64,000 nt of DNA from Methylotenera_A sp963701715 (GTDB taxonomy: Bacteria > Pseudomonadota > Gammaproteobacteria > Burkholderiales > Methylophilaceae): NCBI GenBank assembly GCA_963701715.1, contig CAVPAX010000002.1, positions 1-64,000 of the forward strand, read 5' to 3'. Of the stretch, positions 35,801 through 44,522 are shown piece by piece. The translations under genes and the position numbers were made by a program. Each line of letters starts with the position of its first letter. Positions within the stretch are counted from its first letter, which is position 1. The notes under the pieces are model-generated. The model searched no databases. It was not told where the DNA came from and worked only from the letters and a program-made list of their open reading frames with translations.

Positions 35801-37860
35801 TGATTTTTGAGCGGAACTTTAGAGGTGCGGGTCCACATTTTCTTGCCAGTAATAGGCGATATAAAAGATTGCTCATAAGAAAGTTTAGGGATGCCTGACT
35901 TCATCACAGCAACATCATCAGCACGATAACGTTCAGCTTCAGCCGCCCATTCAAATTGCGTATCATCTTTGCCAATCACGCCGGCAGGAGAATCAAACCC
36001 AGCATCGATGGCAAAAGCATTATTGCAACCAACATAGCGCGAATCCAGATCCTTCCAGAACACTTGCACAGGTGCAATATCGATAATTGTCTTGAGCATA
36101 TTCCGCGACTCCACGACTTCTGCCTCTATCTGCTTTCTATCAGTGATATCGGTGATATAGCCGTGCCAAAGTACAGCGCCATCCAACTCTTTCTCTGGCA
36201 GCGCATTACCATATAACCAGCGCACTGTGCCATCATCAAACTTAACCCGGTACTCTTGAAACCACGGGGTTAGTTCTTTTGCTGAAACCTGAATGGACGC
36301 AACAACATCGTCATAGTCGTCAGGATGAATTATGGCAAATACTTTAGATGCATCCTCACGCACTTCCTCAGGACTAACGCGGTAAATTTGATGGATAGCA
36401 TCGCTGGCATAAGGAAAACAAGAGCTACCATCGGGACGCAAACGAAATTCATAAACCACTCCACGCAACCGGCTGGCAATTTTCTGGAATCGATTCTGCA
36501 ATTCCTGTTTTGCCGCTTCCATCTGCTTGCGTTCGGTAATATCGCGGGTGACACCGAGAAGTGTGGTTTCACCTTCTGACAGCAGCGGCACGGCGTGAGT
36601 CTCCAGCCATCTGTGCCCGCCCTTAAGACCAATGACCTCAAACTCCAGCTGCATTGATTCACCAGCAATCACGCGCTTATGCAAATCAGCAAAGGCTTCA
36701 CGATATTTCGGTACAACGACGTCGATCAGCGAATGCTCTGCCAGCTGCTCAAACGAATCAGCCTCAAGCATCGCTAACCCGGCCGGATTCATCTGCCTCA
36801 GGTATCCATCGGCGGATATAATCTTGATGCATTCAGGCTCATTATCAATAATAGCTTGCAAATAGGATTGGCTTGACTGCAAAGCTTTTTCTGTCTTCTT
36901 ACGTTGTGTAATGTCATGTAAGAAAACCACAAATTGCCCATTACTTATCGGCCTATATTGGGCATTAACCTCAATCGGGAAAGTACTTCCATCCTTGCGG
37001 CGATGTCGTGACTCAAAACGATCTTCACCTTTCTCTTTGATTTTCTGGCGATGAAGAGCGACTTCATCTTCTGATTCAATAGCTTCCAGATCGTGAATAT
37101 GCATCGTGAGCAGCTCCTGCTCACTGTAACCGCTCATCCGGCAATAAGCATCATTGACCTGTAACAGCAATCCGTCACTGTCTGTCAGCCAAAAACCATT
37201 CATCGCCCTGTTTATTATAGAGCGATGTATCTCATCGCTTTCCTTGATGAAACTCTCTCGCTCCGTTGCTTCGAAATTCAGACTAAGATTCTCTAATATC
37301 TTTTTATTAAGATGAAATAAAGTAGCGACTATAAAGCCAAGATAGAGAAGTCCTGTGCTACCCATCTCGATAGAATATTTGTCTCCCAAAAAAAACAAAT
37401 GAATGATGAGTGGCAACAGAACACACACGCTGAACACAACTGCACTTATAAGGTCTACTGAATATGAGACAACGACAGCAGTTGCCATGCCTGCCAATAA
37501 AAAAATTAAAAACATCTGATGTTCTGGGTCGTTCGGCAGTAACATTAAAATGCCTGTCGAACCCCATAAAATACCAGCAATGAATATGCTTGCCCGAAAG
37601 TTTCTTAGCCTGGTTTGAATAGTAGAAAGATCATTGGCAGGCGACTCTATATAGTTTTTAGCCATTGTCAACCGAACCAATGACAACAATACTAAGAGGG
37701 TTAGCCACGAGTAAAGCAATGTGTTAGCTACCTGCCCATTCATAATGAAAGCGAGAATGGAAGAAAGTGCTATAGAAAAGAATATTGCACTCTTACTGCT
37801 AGCACATAGGAGTGCCAGTATTGCAGATTGTATTGCCGTCTTTTTATTCGAGTCGCTCAT
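32875..37860 (-). CDS. Very large membrane PAS x8-GGDEF-EAL cyclic-di-GMP protein
   Basis: 1661 residues. The first ~185 hold about six membrane helices. Eight PAS/PAC domains follow (about 207-320, 327-445, 460-575, 583-705, 710-835, 840-962, 980-1098, 1100-1218); the fifth and sixth are close tandem copies (EYRWK.A.EG.GDGVWD). The GGDEF domain (about 1225-1395) has RLGGDEYVVVLED, so the last Phe is Tyr, and the EAL domain (about 1405-1655) has EALIRW, SLDDFGTGYSSL, IDQSFV and AEGVETE, so phosphodiesterase activity is likely. Synthesis by the GGDEY domain is uncertain. It probably links redox or ligand signals to motility. It is convergent with and overlaps motD by four bases. Confidence 0.93.
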   Translation of the reverse strand: MSDSNKKTAIQSAILALLCASSKSAIFFSIALSSILAFIMNGQVANTLLYSWLTLLVLLSLVRLTMAKNYIESPANDLSTIQTRLRNFRASIFIAGILWGSTGILMLLPNDPEHQMFLIFLLAGMATAVVVSYSVDLISAVVFSVCVLLPLIIHLFFLGDKYSIEMGSTGLLYLGFIVATLFHLNKKILENLSLNFEATERESFIKESDEIHRSIINRAMNGFWLTDSDGLLLQVNDAYCRMSGYSEQELLTMHIHDLEAIESEDEVALHRQKIKEKGEDRFESRHRRKDGSTFPIEVNAQYRPISNGQFVVFLHDITQRKKTEKALQSSQSYLQAIIDNEPECIKIISADGYLRQMNPAGLAMLEADSFEQLAEHSLIDVVVPKYREAFADLHKRVIAGESMQLEFEVIGLKGGHRWLETHAVPLLSEGETTLLGVTRDITERKQMEAAKQELQNRFQKIASRLRGVVYEFRLRPDGSSCFPYASDAIHQIYRVSPEEVREDASKVFAIIHPDDYDDVVASIQVSAKELTPWFQEYRVKFDDGTVRWLYGNALPEKELDGAVLWHGYITDITDRKQIEAEVVESRNMLKTIIDIAPVQVFWKDLDSRYVGCNNAFAIDAGFDSPAGVIGKDDTQFEWAAEAERYRADDVAVMKSGIPKLSYEQSFISPITGKKMWTRTSKVPLKNQNNETIGLLGIDEDITMQKQIEQELIDSEYRWKYALEGAGDGVWDCNEVARTMHHSKAWKQMLGFSDGEITDSLDEWESRIHPDDKEATLAAAQDCLDGKTQNYIHEYRALCKDGSYKWVLDRGTVVSRSEDGTPLRMIGTITDISERKKVEEALKESEYRWKFAVEGSGDGVWDVNVQTDEAKYSKRWKEMLGYSEDDIMTNRQEWISRIHPDDKQHVLGAGQAYLEGETDAYVVEYRLKCKDGSYKWMLSRGMIVSRSEDGNPLRMIGTQSDISETKKVETRLLQMQAALQESLDRFKDLYEFAPIGYITISSHGLITQLNWRASAMLGLDRKNIVHKRITQFIDESDKGRWSRMFASMKELSEGEELSFDLKFTLHNGMSFLANLNCARMSDQDEQSMLRVTLEDITMIKKSEADLRVAAIAFESHDGLMITDAENKILKVNRAFTKITGYTDEEVVGKSPSMLASGRHDAAFFAEMWGSLNKTGRWTGEVWNRRKSGDVYPENLTITAVKGEKGIITNYVATFTDISMMKAAAEEIQQLAFFDSLTQLPNRRLLMDRLKHAIAAGARSGRQGAVLFLDLDHFKVLNDSLGHDIGDLLLQQVAERLTACVREGDTVARLGGDEYVVVLEDLSEQDLEAAAQTETIANKILASLNQPYQLDAHEHHITPSIGIAVFKNHHSTIEELLKQADIAMYQAKKAGRNTLRFFNPQMQISITARVALERELRKALDNKQLHLYYQIQVDNSGHALGAEALIRWIHPERGLVSPAQFIPLAEETGLILPIGNWVLNTACAQIKAWHKNAHTRDLTLSINVSAKQFRQPDFVAQVRAAIERHSIDPMQLKIELTESLLLENVEDTIASMTALGEIGVQFSLDDFGTGYSSLQYLKRLPLFQLKIDQSFVRDIVTDSHDRSIVRTIIAMAQSLYLNVIAEGVETEQQRELLLSNGCKRYQGYMFGKPVPINEFNAALKQDN

Positions 37861-38117
37861 CTATTTATTATATGTAAAGTTAAAGTTGAATTTAGCCAAA
37901 AATATCGGTACTGCTAAAGTTTCTAAATTCGGCACAACAATAAGATTAAGAACGGTAATAAATACAAGAATACATAAGAAAGCATCCTGACTATTATACT
38001 TAAGCCTGTTTTTTTCTTATTCAATATTCAGCCTACATGTCATCCTGCAAGCTTTTACTTAGAAAGTCAACATTACCATTACTAGGTAGGTAGAAAATTG
38101 AAGGCTGGAGAAAGGGC

Positions 38118-38591
38118 TTAAACCACTAAAGCAGCACGCTTCGCCGATTGTGTTTTTGCTTGACCGTTCCTGCCATAAACATCACCGGCACTTGAATTGC
38201 CCTGCAAATGATTGAGCAGCTGCTGATTAACACTGAAATGCCTGTTGATCAGCATGCCATTGAGCCGGTTGAGTTCTTTTGCTTGAATTAATGTTTTTTT
38301 AAAAGCTATCCAGGCTTGATTCAAAGCTGGTTTCGCTTGCTGCTTGAGCCATTCGCTCATTCCTGCCTCGTTAGCTTCAAATCCATTCGCGGCCAGCGCT
38401 TCATAGCGGTTCGTTACAGCAGTATTCATACGCTGTAGCAAGGCGGACTTTTCATCTAATAAAGTTTCTATCGCATCAATATCTGCCCTCACCAAAGCGG
38501 ACTGTTCGCTTCGTATAGCAGCCAATAATTCTTTTGCTAATTGAGCGTCCTGCTCAAAAGAAATGGCTTGAATAGAAATTGGTGCGTTCAT
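38118..38591 (-). CDS. flgN: FlgN, chaperone of hook-filament junction proteins
   Basis: 157 residues, helical, FlgN family: FEQDAQLAKELLAAIRSEQSALVRADIDAIETLLDEKSALLQRM, LNRLNGMLINRHFSVNQQLLNHLQG. It escorts FlgK and FlgL (encoded at 47388-50280) to the export gate. It follows flgM by seven bases, the usual flgMN pair. Nothing convincing lies in the 257-base gap between it and the next gene to the left. Confidence 0.88.
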   Translation of the reverse strand: MNAPISIQAISFEQDAQLAKELLAAIRSEQSALVRADIDAIETLLDEKSALLQRMNTAVTNRYEALAANGFEANEAGMSEWLKQQAKPALNQAWIAFKKTLIQAKELNRLNGMLINRHFSVNQQLLNHLQGNSSAGDVYGRNGQAKTQSAKRAALVV

Positions 38592-38598
38592 GCTGTCC

Positions 38599-38916
38599 TC
38601 ATGACTTTTTAGTATTTAGTAAATCTTTCACTGTTTCAATTAAACCATCTGCTACTTTTTCAGAATCCACCTTAAACTGACCACTCGCAATAGCCAGTTT
38701 AATAGCTGCCACTTTTTCAGCATCAAATACATTATCGGCTGCTATTTTTGCTTCCAGGGACTGCAATTGCGCTGACATTGGTGACAACGTAACGTTTTCA
38801 GTTGCCTTGGTGTCAGTTTGAAGTTTCTCGGCTGCCTTACCTGCGCTGGCTTTCTCAGCGCCTGCTTTATCAAGCCCAAGACCTACCTTGTTTTTAAATG
38901 AATCATTGATTTTCAT
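38599..38916 (-). CDS. flgM: FlgM, anti-sigma28 factor
   Basis: 105 residues, small, with a disordered-looking Ala/Lys-rich N-terminus and the conserved C-terminal sigma-binding helices (VFDAEKVAAIKLAIASGQFKVDSEKVADGLIETVKDLL). It inhibits FliA until exported through the finished hook. A clear sigma28 promoter (38986-39012) lies just upstream, giving FliA-dependent expression, as in enterobacteria. Confidence 0.95.
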   Translation of the reverse strand: MKINDSFKNKVGLGLDKAGAEKASAGKAAEKLQTDTKATENVTLSPMSAQLQSLEAKIAADNVFDAEKVAAIKLAIASGQFKVDSEKVADGLIETVKDLLNTKKS

Positions 38917-38985
38917 GAGAATTTTCCTTTTCGCTTAATTTACCTTGCGCAACCATCATGTATTCTTAGCGCATCTATATGGTTT

Positions 38986-39012
38986 GTATCGGCATAGTTT
39001 AAGCGAACTTTA
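38986..39012 (-). promoter_or_regulatory. sigma28 (FliA) promoter for flgMN
   Basis: Minus strand reads TAAAGTTC-N11-GCCGATAC, 14 of 16 consensus bases with exact spacing, 70 bases before flgM and after the flgA stop. Confidence 0.8.
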
Positions 39013-39076
39013 ATGCTTTGTAAGTGTTTTATGTAACAAAATATCCATCCCAAAAATCAGCCACATCTTCTGCACA

Positions 39077-39814
39077 TTAAAACCTGACTTCTACTTGACC
39101 ACCGTTATGCGCAATGCCAGTAATAATCTGGCCGCTAGCCACCTTAACTTGTACTACCTGCCCTTCATTTGCCTTGGTCACTGCCTGACCTTCGGCTGAG
39201 ACACTAAATCCATTCCCAATTGAGGTCAGCATGACGGTTTGGCCTTGTTGTACCACAGGAGATATTTTCAGCATCTCTTGCCTTAGCACCGTGCCCGCAT
39301 TCATTGAGATGTTCACAGAGCGTCCGATAGCCTGTGCCTGATCGGTAAAAACGCCTGCCGGTAACTGCGTCAGATCACCATTCTCAAAAACAAGATCCTG
39401 GCTTGTAACAATCTGTCCTTGTGCCAAAGGGGCCGCTGCCACCAGATATTGTGCAACCACACTTACTTTTGCCTGCACGTAGATTGTCCACACACTTGGC
39501 GCATTACATCGCACGCCTACACTGGTTTTCCCCCATGCACGACTTCCTGTAGGTAGAAAAACTTGCATATCAGCACATTCTGCAAGCTTCAAATTAGGAT
39601 CTATCGCACCTGCTTGCACACTGACCTTCCCAGGATAACCAACCGTTTGTGTCTCCAAAAATTCCATGATTTTGGATTTGACCATACCAAGATTCTGTTT
39701 AACAGGAGACATGGAAACGGGCTCGGCAAGGCACACCATTGTCGCCATGACACCAGACAGGATCAAGACTATCCGCATCGAAATCGATCGCAGGTGTTGA
39801 CTCGTATAGTTCAT
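39077..39814 (-). CDS. flgA: FlgA, P-ring assembly chaperone
   Basis: 245 residues from ATG 39814, chosen for GGGA about seven bases upstream; an ATG at 39826 is possible. A signal peptide (RIVLILSGVMATMVCLAEP) is followed by the SAF/ChapFlgA domain: LVAAAPLAQGQIVTSQDLVFENGDLTQLPAGVFTDQAQAIGRSVNISMNAGTVLRQEML, VMLTSIGNGFSVSAEGQA, VKVASGQIITGIA. It helps FlgI form the P ring in the periplasm. Divergent from flgB; preceded by a sigma28-type promoter (39960-39986). Confidence 0.94.
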   Translation of the reverse strand: MNYTSQHLRSISMRIVLILSGVMATMVCLAEPVSMSPVKQNLGMVKSKIMEFLETQTVGYPGKVSVQAGAIDPNLKLAECADMQVFLPTGSRAWGKTSVGVRCNAPSVWTIYVQAKVSVVAQYLVAAAPLAQGQIVTSQDLVFENGDLTQLPAGVFTDQAQAIGRSVNISMNAGTVLRQEMLKISPVVQQGQTVMLTSIGNGFSVSAEGQAVTKANEGQVVQVKVASGQIITGIAHNGGQVEVRF

Positions 39815-39959
39815 ATCTAATCCCATCAGTAATGGCAAATTTATGAATATGCATTCTACGGAATCTTCTGTATAGCAAAGCGAAGAAAAGCAAGAGTTTT
39901 ACCCTTTTACTTTCTCAATTAAAGGCAACCTTTTAATCCTAAACTAGCCCTCATACATG

Positions 39960-39986
39960 TTAACGGCAAAAAGTGTCATTTCTTTA
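39960..39986 (-). promoter_or_regulatory. sigma28 (FliA) promoter for flgA
   Basis: Minus strand reads TAAAGAAA-N11-GCCGTTAA, with TAAA and GCCG cores intact at correct spacing (13 of 16). It lies about 146 bases before the flgA start in the flgA/flgB divergent gap. Confidence 0.7.
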
Positions 39987-40023
39987 AGAGGTTAGAAATT
40001 GCGCGCTGTTATGAAAGGAAGTA

Positions 40024-40449
40024 ATGATGTTAAATAAATTAGACGAAGCTTTGAGTTTTCATCAAACCGCATTAAGGGTACGTGGCCAGCGTCAAGAGCT
40101 TATTGCGGCCAATATCGCTAATGCCGATACGCCGAATTACAAAGCACGAGATATAGATTTTAAATCAGCCATGCTGGCTGCCACTGCTGGCATCAGCAGA
40201 GAATCTTTCAATACTGCCAAAACATCTGTAGGTCATTTAGATGGCATACCTTCAAATGGCATCCCATCCAGCGCCGCTCCAGGCGAGCCATTATTCCGTC
40301 CTATTATACAAGGAAGCGTGGACGGCAATACTGTAGACATGGATGTTGAGCGCAACCAGTTTGCCGATAATGGAATTCGTTATGAAGCTAGTCTGACCAT
40401 GATAAACGCACAGCTTAAGAAAATGCTTGCCGCTATACAAGGCCAATAA
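40024..40449 (+). CDS. flgB: FlgB, proximal rod protein
   Basis: 141 residues: LDEALSFHQTALRVRGQRQELIAANIANADTPNYKARDIDF is the conserved rod N-terminus, and VDMDVERNQFADNGIRYEASLTMINAQLKKMLAAIQGQ the C-terminal helix. Either of two adjacent ATGs may start it (GGAAG ribosome site). First gene of flgBCDEFGHIJ(KL). Confidence 0.97.
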   Translation: MMLNKLDEALSFHQTALRVRGQRQELIAANIANADTPNYKARDIDFKSAMLAATAGISRESFNTAKTSVGHLDGIPSNGIPSSAAPGEPLFRPIIQGSVDGNTVDMDVERNQFADNGIRYEASLTMINAQLKKMLAAIQGQ

Positions 40450-40472
40450 ACATTTATTAACAGGAGAAAAAA

Positions 40473-40880
40473 ATGTCTCTATTTAATGTATTCAATATTT
40501 CCGGTTCTGCCATGAGCGCTCAGTCACAGCGATTAAACACGGTAGCTAGCAATCTTGCCAATGCAGATAGCGCAACCAGTGCCAACGGCACACCTTACAA
40601 GGCCAAACAGGTAGTATTTAGTGCTATACCAACCAAATCGCCTGATGCCAGCGGAGTCAAGGTACAGAAAGTGGTTGAAGATACTGCACCGCCAAAAGTG
40701 GTGTACGACCCGAATCATCCGCTTGCAGATGAAAAAGGTTATGTGACGATGCCCAATGTCAATGTGACAGAAGAGATGGTGAATATGATTTCTGCTTCTC
40801 GTGCGTATCAGAACAATGTAGAAACCATGAATGCTGCCAAAACCATGTTACTTAAAACTCTCACTATCGGTCAGGTATAA
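40473..40880 (+). CDS. flgC: FlgC, proximal rod protein
   Basis: 135 residues with SLFNVFNISGSAMSAQSQRLNTVASNLANADSATSANGTPYKAKQVVF at the N-terminus and VNVTEEMVNMISASRAYQNNVETMNAAKTMLLKTL at the C-terminus, both flagellar rod signatures. Strong AGGAG ribosome site. Follows flgB by 23 bases. Confidence 0.97.
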   Translation: MSLFNVFNISGSAMSAQSQRLNTVASNLANADSATSANGTPYKAKQVVFSAIPTKSPDASGVKVQKVVEDTAPPKVVYDPNHPLADEKGYVTMPNVNVTEEMVNMISASRAYQNNVETMNAAKTMLLKTLTIGQV

Positions 40881-40918
40881 GTACTAGCCACTGACACCGG
40901 AATATAAAGGAAATTACT

Positions 40919-41596
40919 ATGTCCACAGTACAAAGCACTACAAATACCGCATCGCAAGCCTTACTAGATAGCGTAAATGGTAAAAAAAACACCGCTAAAG
41001 GAAGCGTAGATGCAGCACAAGACAGATTTATGACACTGCTCGTTACGCAGATGAAAAACCAAGATCCGCTCAACCCGATGGACAACGCGCAAGTAACCAG
41101 CCAGATGGCGCAGCTCTCCACCGTCACCGGCATCGATAAACTCAATAACACACTGGAATCGCTGATTGGCAGCGTGCAAACTGGGCAATCTTACCAGGCG
41201 TCCAGCATGATAGGTCACAACGTGCTGGTATCAGGCCACGAGGTAAGCACTAATGGTTCTGGTGGATATTTTGGTGTTGATTTACCGATAGGCGCCGACA
41301 AGCTAACAGTTACGATTAAGGACTCTGCCGGCAGCACCGTCAGAACGCTTGCTCTTGGCGCGCAGGATGCCGGAATATTGCCTTTAAGTTGGGACGGATT
41401 TGCAGATGATGGCTCTGTCGCAAAAAGCGGCAGCTATAAGTTTGAAATTGCCGCGACCTCATCTGGCCAAAGCATTGCCGCAGATGGTTTAAGTTACGCC
41501 CAAGTGATGAGCATCTCTAATGATGCGGACGGAATCAAGCTTAATTTAAGCAATTTGGCATCGGTTAGCACAAGCGAAGTAAAAGAAATTTTTTAA
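40919..41596 (+). CDS. flgD: FlgD, hook cap scaffold
   Basis: 225 residues. The N-terminus has DRFMTLLVTQMKNQDPLNPMDNAQVTSQMAQLSTVTGIDKLN, the FlgD hallmark needed for export, followed by the Ig/Tudor-like domain (LSWDGFADDGSVAKSGSYKFEIAAT). It caps the growing hook and helps FlgE polymerise. Confidence 0.97.
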   Translation: MSTVQSTTNTASQALLDSVNGKKNTAKGSVDAAQDRFMTLLVTQMKNQDPLNPMDNAQVTSQMAQLSTVTGIDKLNNTLESLIGSVQTGQSYQASSMIGHNVLVSGHEVSTNGSGGYFGVDLPIGADKLTVTIKDSAGSTVRTLALGAQDAGILPLSWDGFADDGSVAKSGSYKFEIAATSSGQSIAADGLSYAQVMSISNDADGIKLNLSNLASVSTSEVKEIF

Positions 41597-41637
41597 TCCA
41601 TTTTTTAATATTTAGCACAAATAATTAGGAGAAAATC

Positions 41638-42867
41638 ATGAGTTTTCAACAAGGTTTAAGCGGTTTAAATGCTGCTTCTAAGCAACTGGAAGTAATCGGT
41701 AATAATGTATCTAACGCCAACACGGTAGGTTTCAAGCAATCTCGTGCTGAATTCGCAGATGTGTTTGCCAACTCTCTCAACGGTGGCGGCGCATCGCAAA
41801 TCGGCATTGGCACTAAAGTTTCGAATGTGGCGCAACAGTTCACACAAGGCAATATTACCGCCACCAATAACTCGCTGGATATTGCCATTAATGGCGGCGG
41901 TTTCTTTCGTATGAGTAATAACGGAGCCATTACTTATTCGCGCAATGGCCAGTTTCAAATGGATAAATTTGGGTATATCGTTGATGCAGAAAATAAACGC
42001 CTCACAGGATATGTGGCCGATGCTTCTGGTGTTTTATCGACTGGGGCCCCATCGGAGCTTAATATCAACACTTCAGATTTACAACCTTCCGCTACTGCAG
42101 AGGTGGTTGGCTTAATCAATCTTGATTCCCGTAACGGTACGCTTACTGCAGCAGGGTTTGATCCTGCCGATCCAACCACCTATCATAACTCTACCGCTGT
42201 TACCGTATTCGATAGCCTGGGCAATTCACACACTCTGCAAAGCTTCTTTGTAAAGACGGCGGCGGGCTCATGGGATGTATTTACTGCGGCTGATGGCGTG
42301 CCTACTACCGCACTGCCAACACCTACCGCCACACTGACCTTTACCGGTACTGGTATAGCACCGACTGTGACGCCAGCCAGCGCCGCTCCTGTGTCCTTTG
42401 CGGTCACTACAGGGGCAATTACTCCTGTGCCAATGACTCTGGATTATTCCGGAAGTACGCAATTCGGTTCAAACTTCAGTGTCAATAGCCTATCACAAGA
42501 CGGTTACACTTCAGGTCGTCTAGCTGGATTTAATACCGGTTCAGATGGCACCATTGTCGGGCGTTACACCAATGGTCAATCCAAAACATTAGGGCAGGTA
42601 GTACTGGCCAGCTTTGTCAATCCGAATGGTTTGCAATCACTGGGCGGTAATGCATGGGCTGAAAGTGCCACTTCTGGCTCAGCACTGGTTGGCACGCCAA
42701 ATAGTGGACCATTAGGCGTACTGCAATCGTCATCAGTAGAGGATTCCAATGTGGATCTTACTGCAGAGCTGGTGAACATGATTACAGCACAGCGTGTGTA
42801 TCAGGCCAATGCACAGACCATTAAGACCCAGGACCAAGTGTTGCAAACCTTGGTAAACCTGCGTTAA
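41638..42867 (+). CDS. flgE: FlgE, hook protein
   Basis: 409 residues. N-terminal SFQQGLSGLNAASKQLEVIGNNVSNANTVGFKQSRAEFADVFA and C-terminal VDLTAELVNMITAQRVYQANAQTIKTQDQVLQTLVNLR form the D0 core; the middle (about 140-340) is a variable Ser/Thr/Ala/Pro-rich hook surface domain. Ribosome site AGGAG. Confidence 0.97.
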   Translation: MSFQQGLSGLNAASKQLEVIGNNVSNANTVGFKQSRAEFADVFANSLNGGGASQIGIGTKVSNVAQQFTQGNITATNNSLDIAINGGGFFRMSNNGAITYSRNGQFQMDKFGYIVDAENKRLTGYVADASGVLSTGAPSELNINTSDLQPSATAEVVGLINLDSRNGTLTAAGFDPADPTTYHNSTAVTVFDSLGNSHTLQSFFVKTAAGSWDVFTAADGVPTTALPTPTATLTFTGTGIAPTVTPASAAPVSFAVTTGAITPVPMTLDYSGSTQFGSNFSVNSLSQDGYTSGRLAGFNTGSDGTIVGRYTNGQSKTLGQVVLASFVNPNGLQSLGGNAWAESATSGSALVGTPNSGPLGVLQSSSVEDSNVDLTAELVNMITAQRVYQANAQTIKTQDQVLQTLVNLR

Positions 42868-42895
42868 TAACTAACATCTCTTAAGGAGAAGCGCT

Positions 42896-43633
42896 ATGGA
42901 TCGTATGATTTATACCGCCATGACAGGTGCAAAACATATACTTGAGCAACAGGCAACCACCGCACATAACTTGGCCAACGCCACTTCTACCGGCTTCAAG
43001 GCGCAAGTAGATTCATTTCGGGCAGTACCCGTGATTAGCGAAGGTTTGCCGACCCGTGCCTTTGTTGTGGATGCGACAGTAGGTGCTGATTTCAACCCTG
43101 GGCCTATCCAAGCGACCAATCGTGATCTGGATGTCGCTATTCAAGGCAAAGGCTGGTTGGTCGTACAGCGCCCTGACGGCTCAGAAGGATATACCCGCAA
43201 TGGTTCGCTCAAAGTAAGTGAAAACGGCCTTCTGCAAACAGCATCCGGCCTCACCCTAATGGGTGATGGCGGCCCTATAAGCATTCCGCCTGACGTTACG
43301 ATTTCTATCGCCAAGGATGGCACCGTATCATCTGTGGCTAACGGCACTTTGCCTGGGCCATCGAATGTAATTGGTCGCCTAAAACTGGTCAACCCCCCAG
43401 AAGTAGACTTGATCAGATCAGCCGACGGCACTTTTACCACCCGAAGCGGCAGTGTCGAGGTTGACACAAACGTCAATGTTATCAGTGGCGCACTCGAAGG
43501 CAGCAATGTAAATGTGGTTGAAGCCATGGTCAGCATGATCAGCCTGGCTAGACAGTTCGAAACACAAATGAAACTGGTACAGAGTGCCGAGAATAACGCT
43601 AATAAAGCCAGTCAGCTCCTCAGTATGGGTTAA
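42896..43633 (+). CDS. flgF: FlgF, proximal rod protein
   Basis: 245 residues: MDRMIYTAMTGAKHILEQQATTAHNLANATSTGFKAQ start, DLDVAIQGKGWLVVQRPDGSEGYTRNGSLKVSENGLLQTASG centre and NVNVVEAMVSMISLARQFETQMKLVQSAENNANKASQLL end, matching the FlgF subgroup of rod proteins. Confidence 0.96.
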   Translation: MDRMIYTAMTGAKHILEQQATTAHNLANATSTGFKAQVDSFRAVPVISEGLPTRAFVVDATVGADFNPGPIQATNRDLDVAIQGKGWLVVQRPDGSEGYTRNGSLKVSENGLLQTASGLTLMGDGGPISIPPDVTISIAKDGTVSSVANGTLPGPSNVIGRLKLVNPPEVDLIRSADGTFTTRSGSVEVDTNVNVISGALEGSNVNVVEAMVSMISLARQFETQMKLVQSAENNANKASQLLSMG

Positions 43634-43683
43634 GTGCAATTAGTTTAATATCAGTTTAACAGCTGAATTTTAAGGAAAATAAA

Positions 43684-44466
43684 ATGATACGCTCACTATG
43701 GATTTCAAAAACCGGTCTTGATGCCCAGCAAACACAAATGGATGTGATTGCCAATAACTTGGCAAACGTCAGCACCAATGGTTTCAAGCGTTCACGCGCT
43801 ATATTCGAGGATTTGCTGTATCAGAATATTCGCCAACCAGGCGCGCAATCATCACAGCAAACACAATTACCATCCGGCCTGCAGCTTGGCACGGGCGTAA
43901 GGCCTGTTGCCACAGAGCGTATTTTCACGCAAGGCAATCTGCAGCAAACCAGCAACGATAAAGATGTTGCCATTCAAGGCGCGGGCTTCTTTCAGGTGTT
44001 GCTGCCTGATGGTACTACCGCATATACCCGTGATGGCTCTTTTCAGGTAGACAGCCAAGGCCAACTTGTTACCGCAAGCGGATTCCCGGTACAGCCCGCC
44101 ATTACCATCCCGGCCAACGCTCAAAGCCTGACCATAGGTCGCGACGGCACTGTTTCTGTGACGACTGCCGGCTCGACGGCGGTCACACAAGTGGGCTCGC
44201 TGCAGCTTGCAACTTTTATTAATTCTGCCGGTTTACAGGCTAAAGGCGAGAACCTGTTTGTAGAAACTGCAGCTTCCGGCAATGCCAATACCAATACACC
44301 CGGTGCAAATGGTGCAGGCATTCTGTCACAAGGTTATGTGGAGACATCAAACGTTAATGTAGTGGAAGAACTGGTCAACATGATTCAAACCCAGCGCGCT
44401 TATGAAATCAACAGTAAGGCGATTACTACATCAGATCAGATGTTGCAAAAACTCACACAAATGTAA
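43684..44466 (+). CDS. flgG: FlgG, distal rod protein
   Basis: 260 residues, standard length: MIRSLWISKTGLDAQQTQMDVIANNLANVSTNGFKRSRAIFEDLLYQNIRQPGA at the start and SNVNVVEELVNMIQTQRAYEINSKAITTSDQMLQKLTQ at the end, which are FlgG signatures. It forms the distal rod that passes through the P and L rings. Confidence 0.98.
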   Translation: MIRSLWISKTGLDAQQTQMDVIANNLANVSTNGFKRSRAIFEDLLYQNIRQPGAQSSQQTQLPSGLQLGTGVRPVATERIFTQGNLQQTSNDKDVAIQGAGFFQVLLPDGTTAYTRDGSFQVDSQGQLVTASGFPVQPAITIPANAQSLTIGRDGTVSVTTAGSTAVTQVGSLQLATFINSAGLQAKGENLFVETAASGNANTNTPGANGAGILSQGYVETSNVNVVEELVNMIQTQRAYEINSKAITTSDQMLQKLTQM

Positions 44467-44522
44467 CTTGGGCTAAATATTGATAAGTAGATAACAACTT
44501 TTAAAAAATCGAAGAAACGATA

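Noticed and set aside
37900..37945. Possible sigma28 promoter for the PAS/GGDEF/EAL gene (CCGATAT near 37905)
   Set aside because: No TAAA at the required distance upstream on the minus strand.
37721..37990. Plus-strand open frame (89 codons) across the start of the PAS/GGDEF/EAL gene
   Set aside because: Mostly antisense to the real gene, no ribosome site, low complexity.
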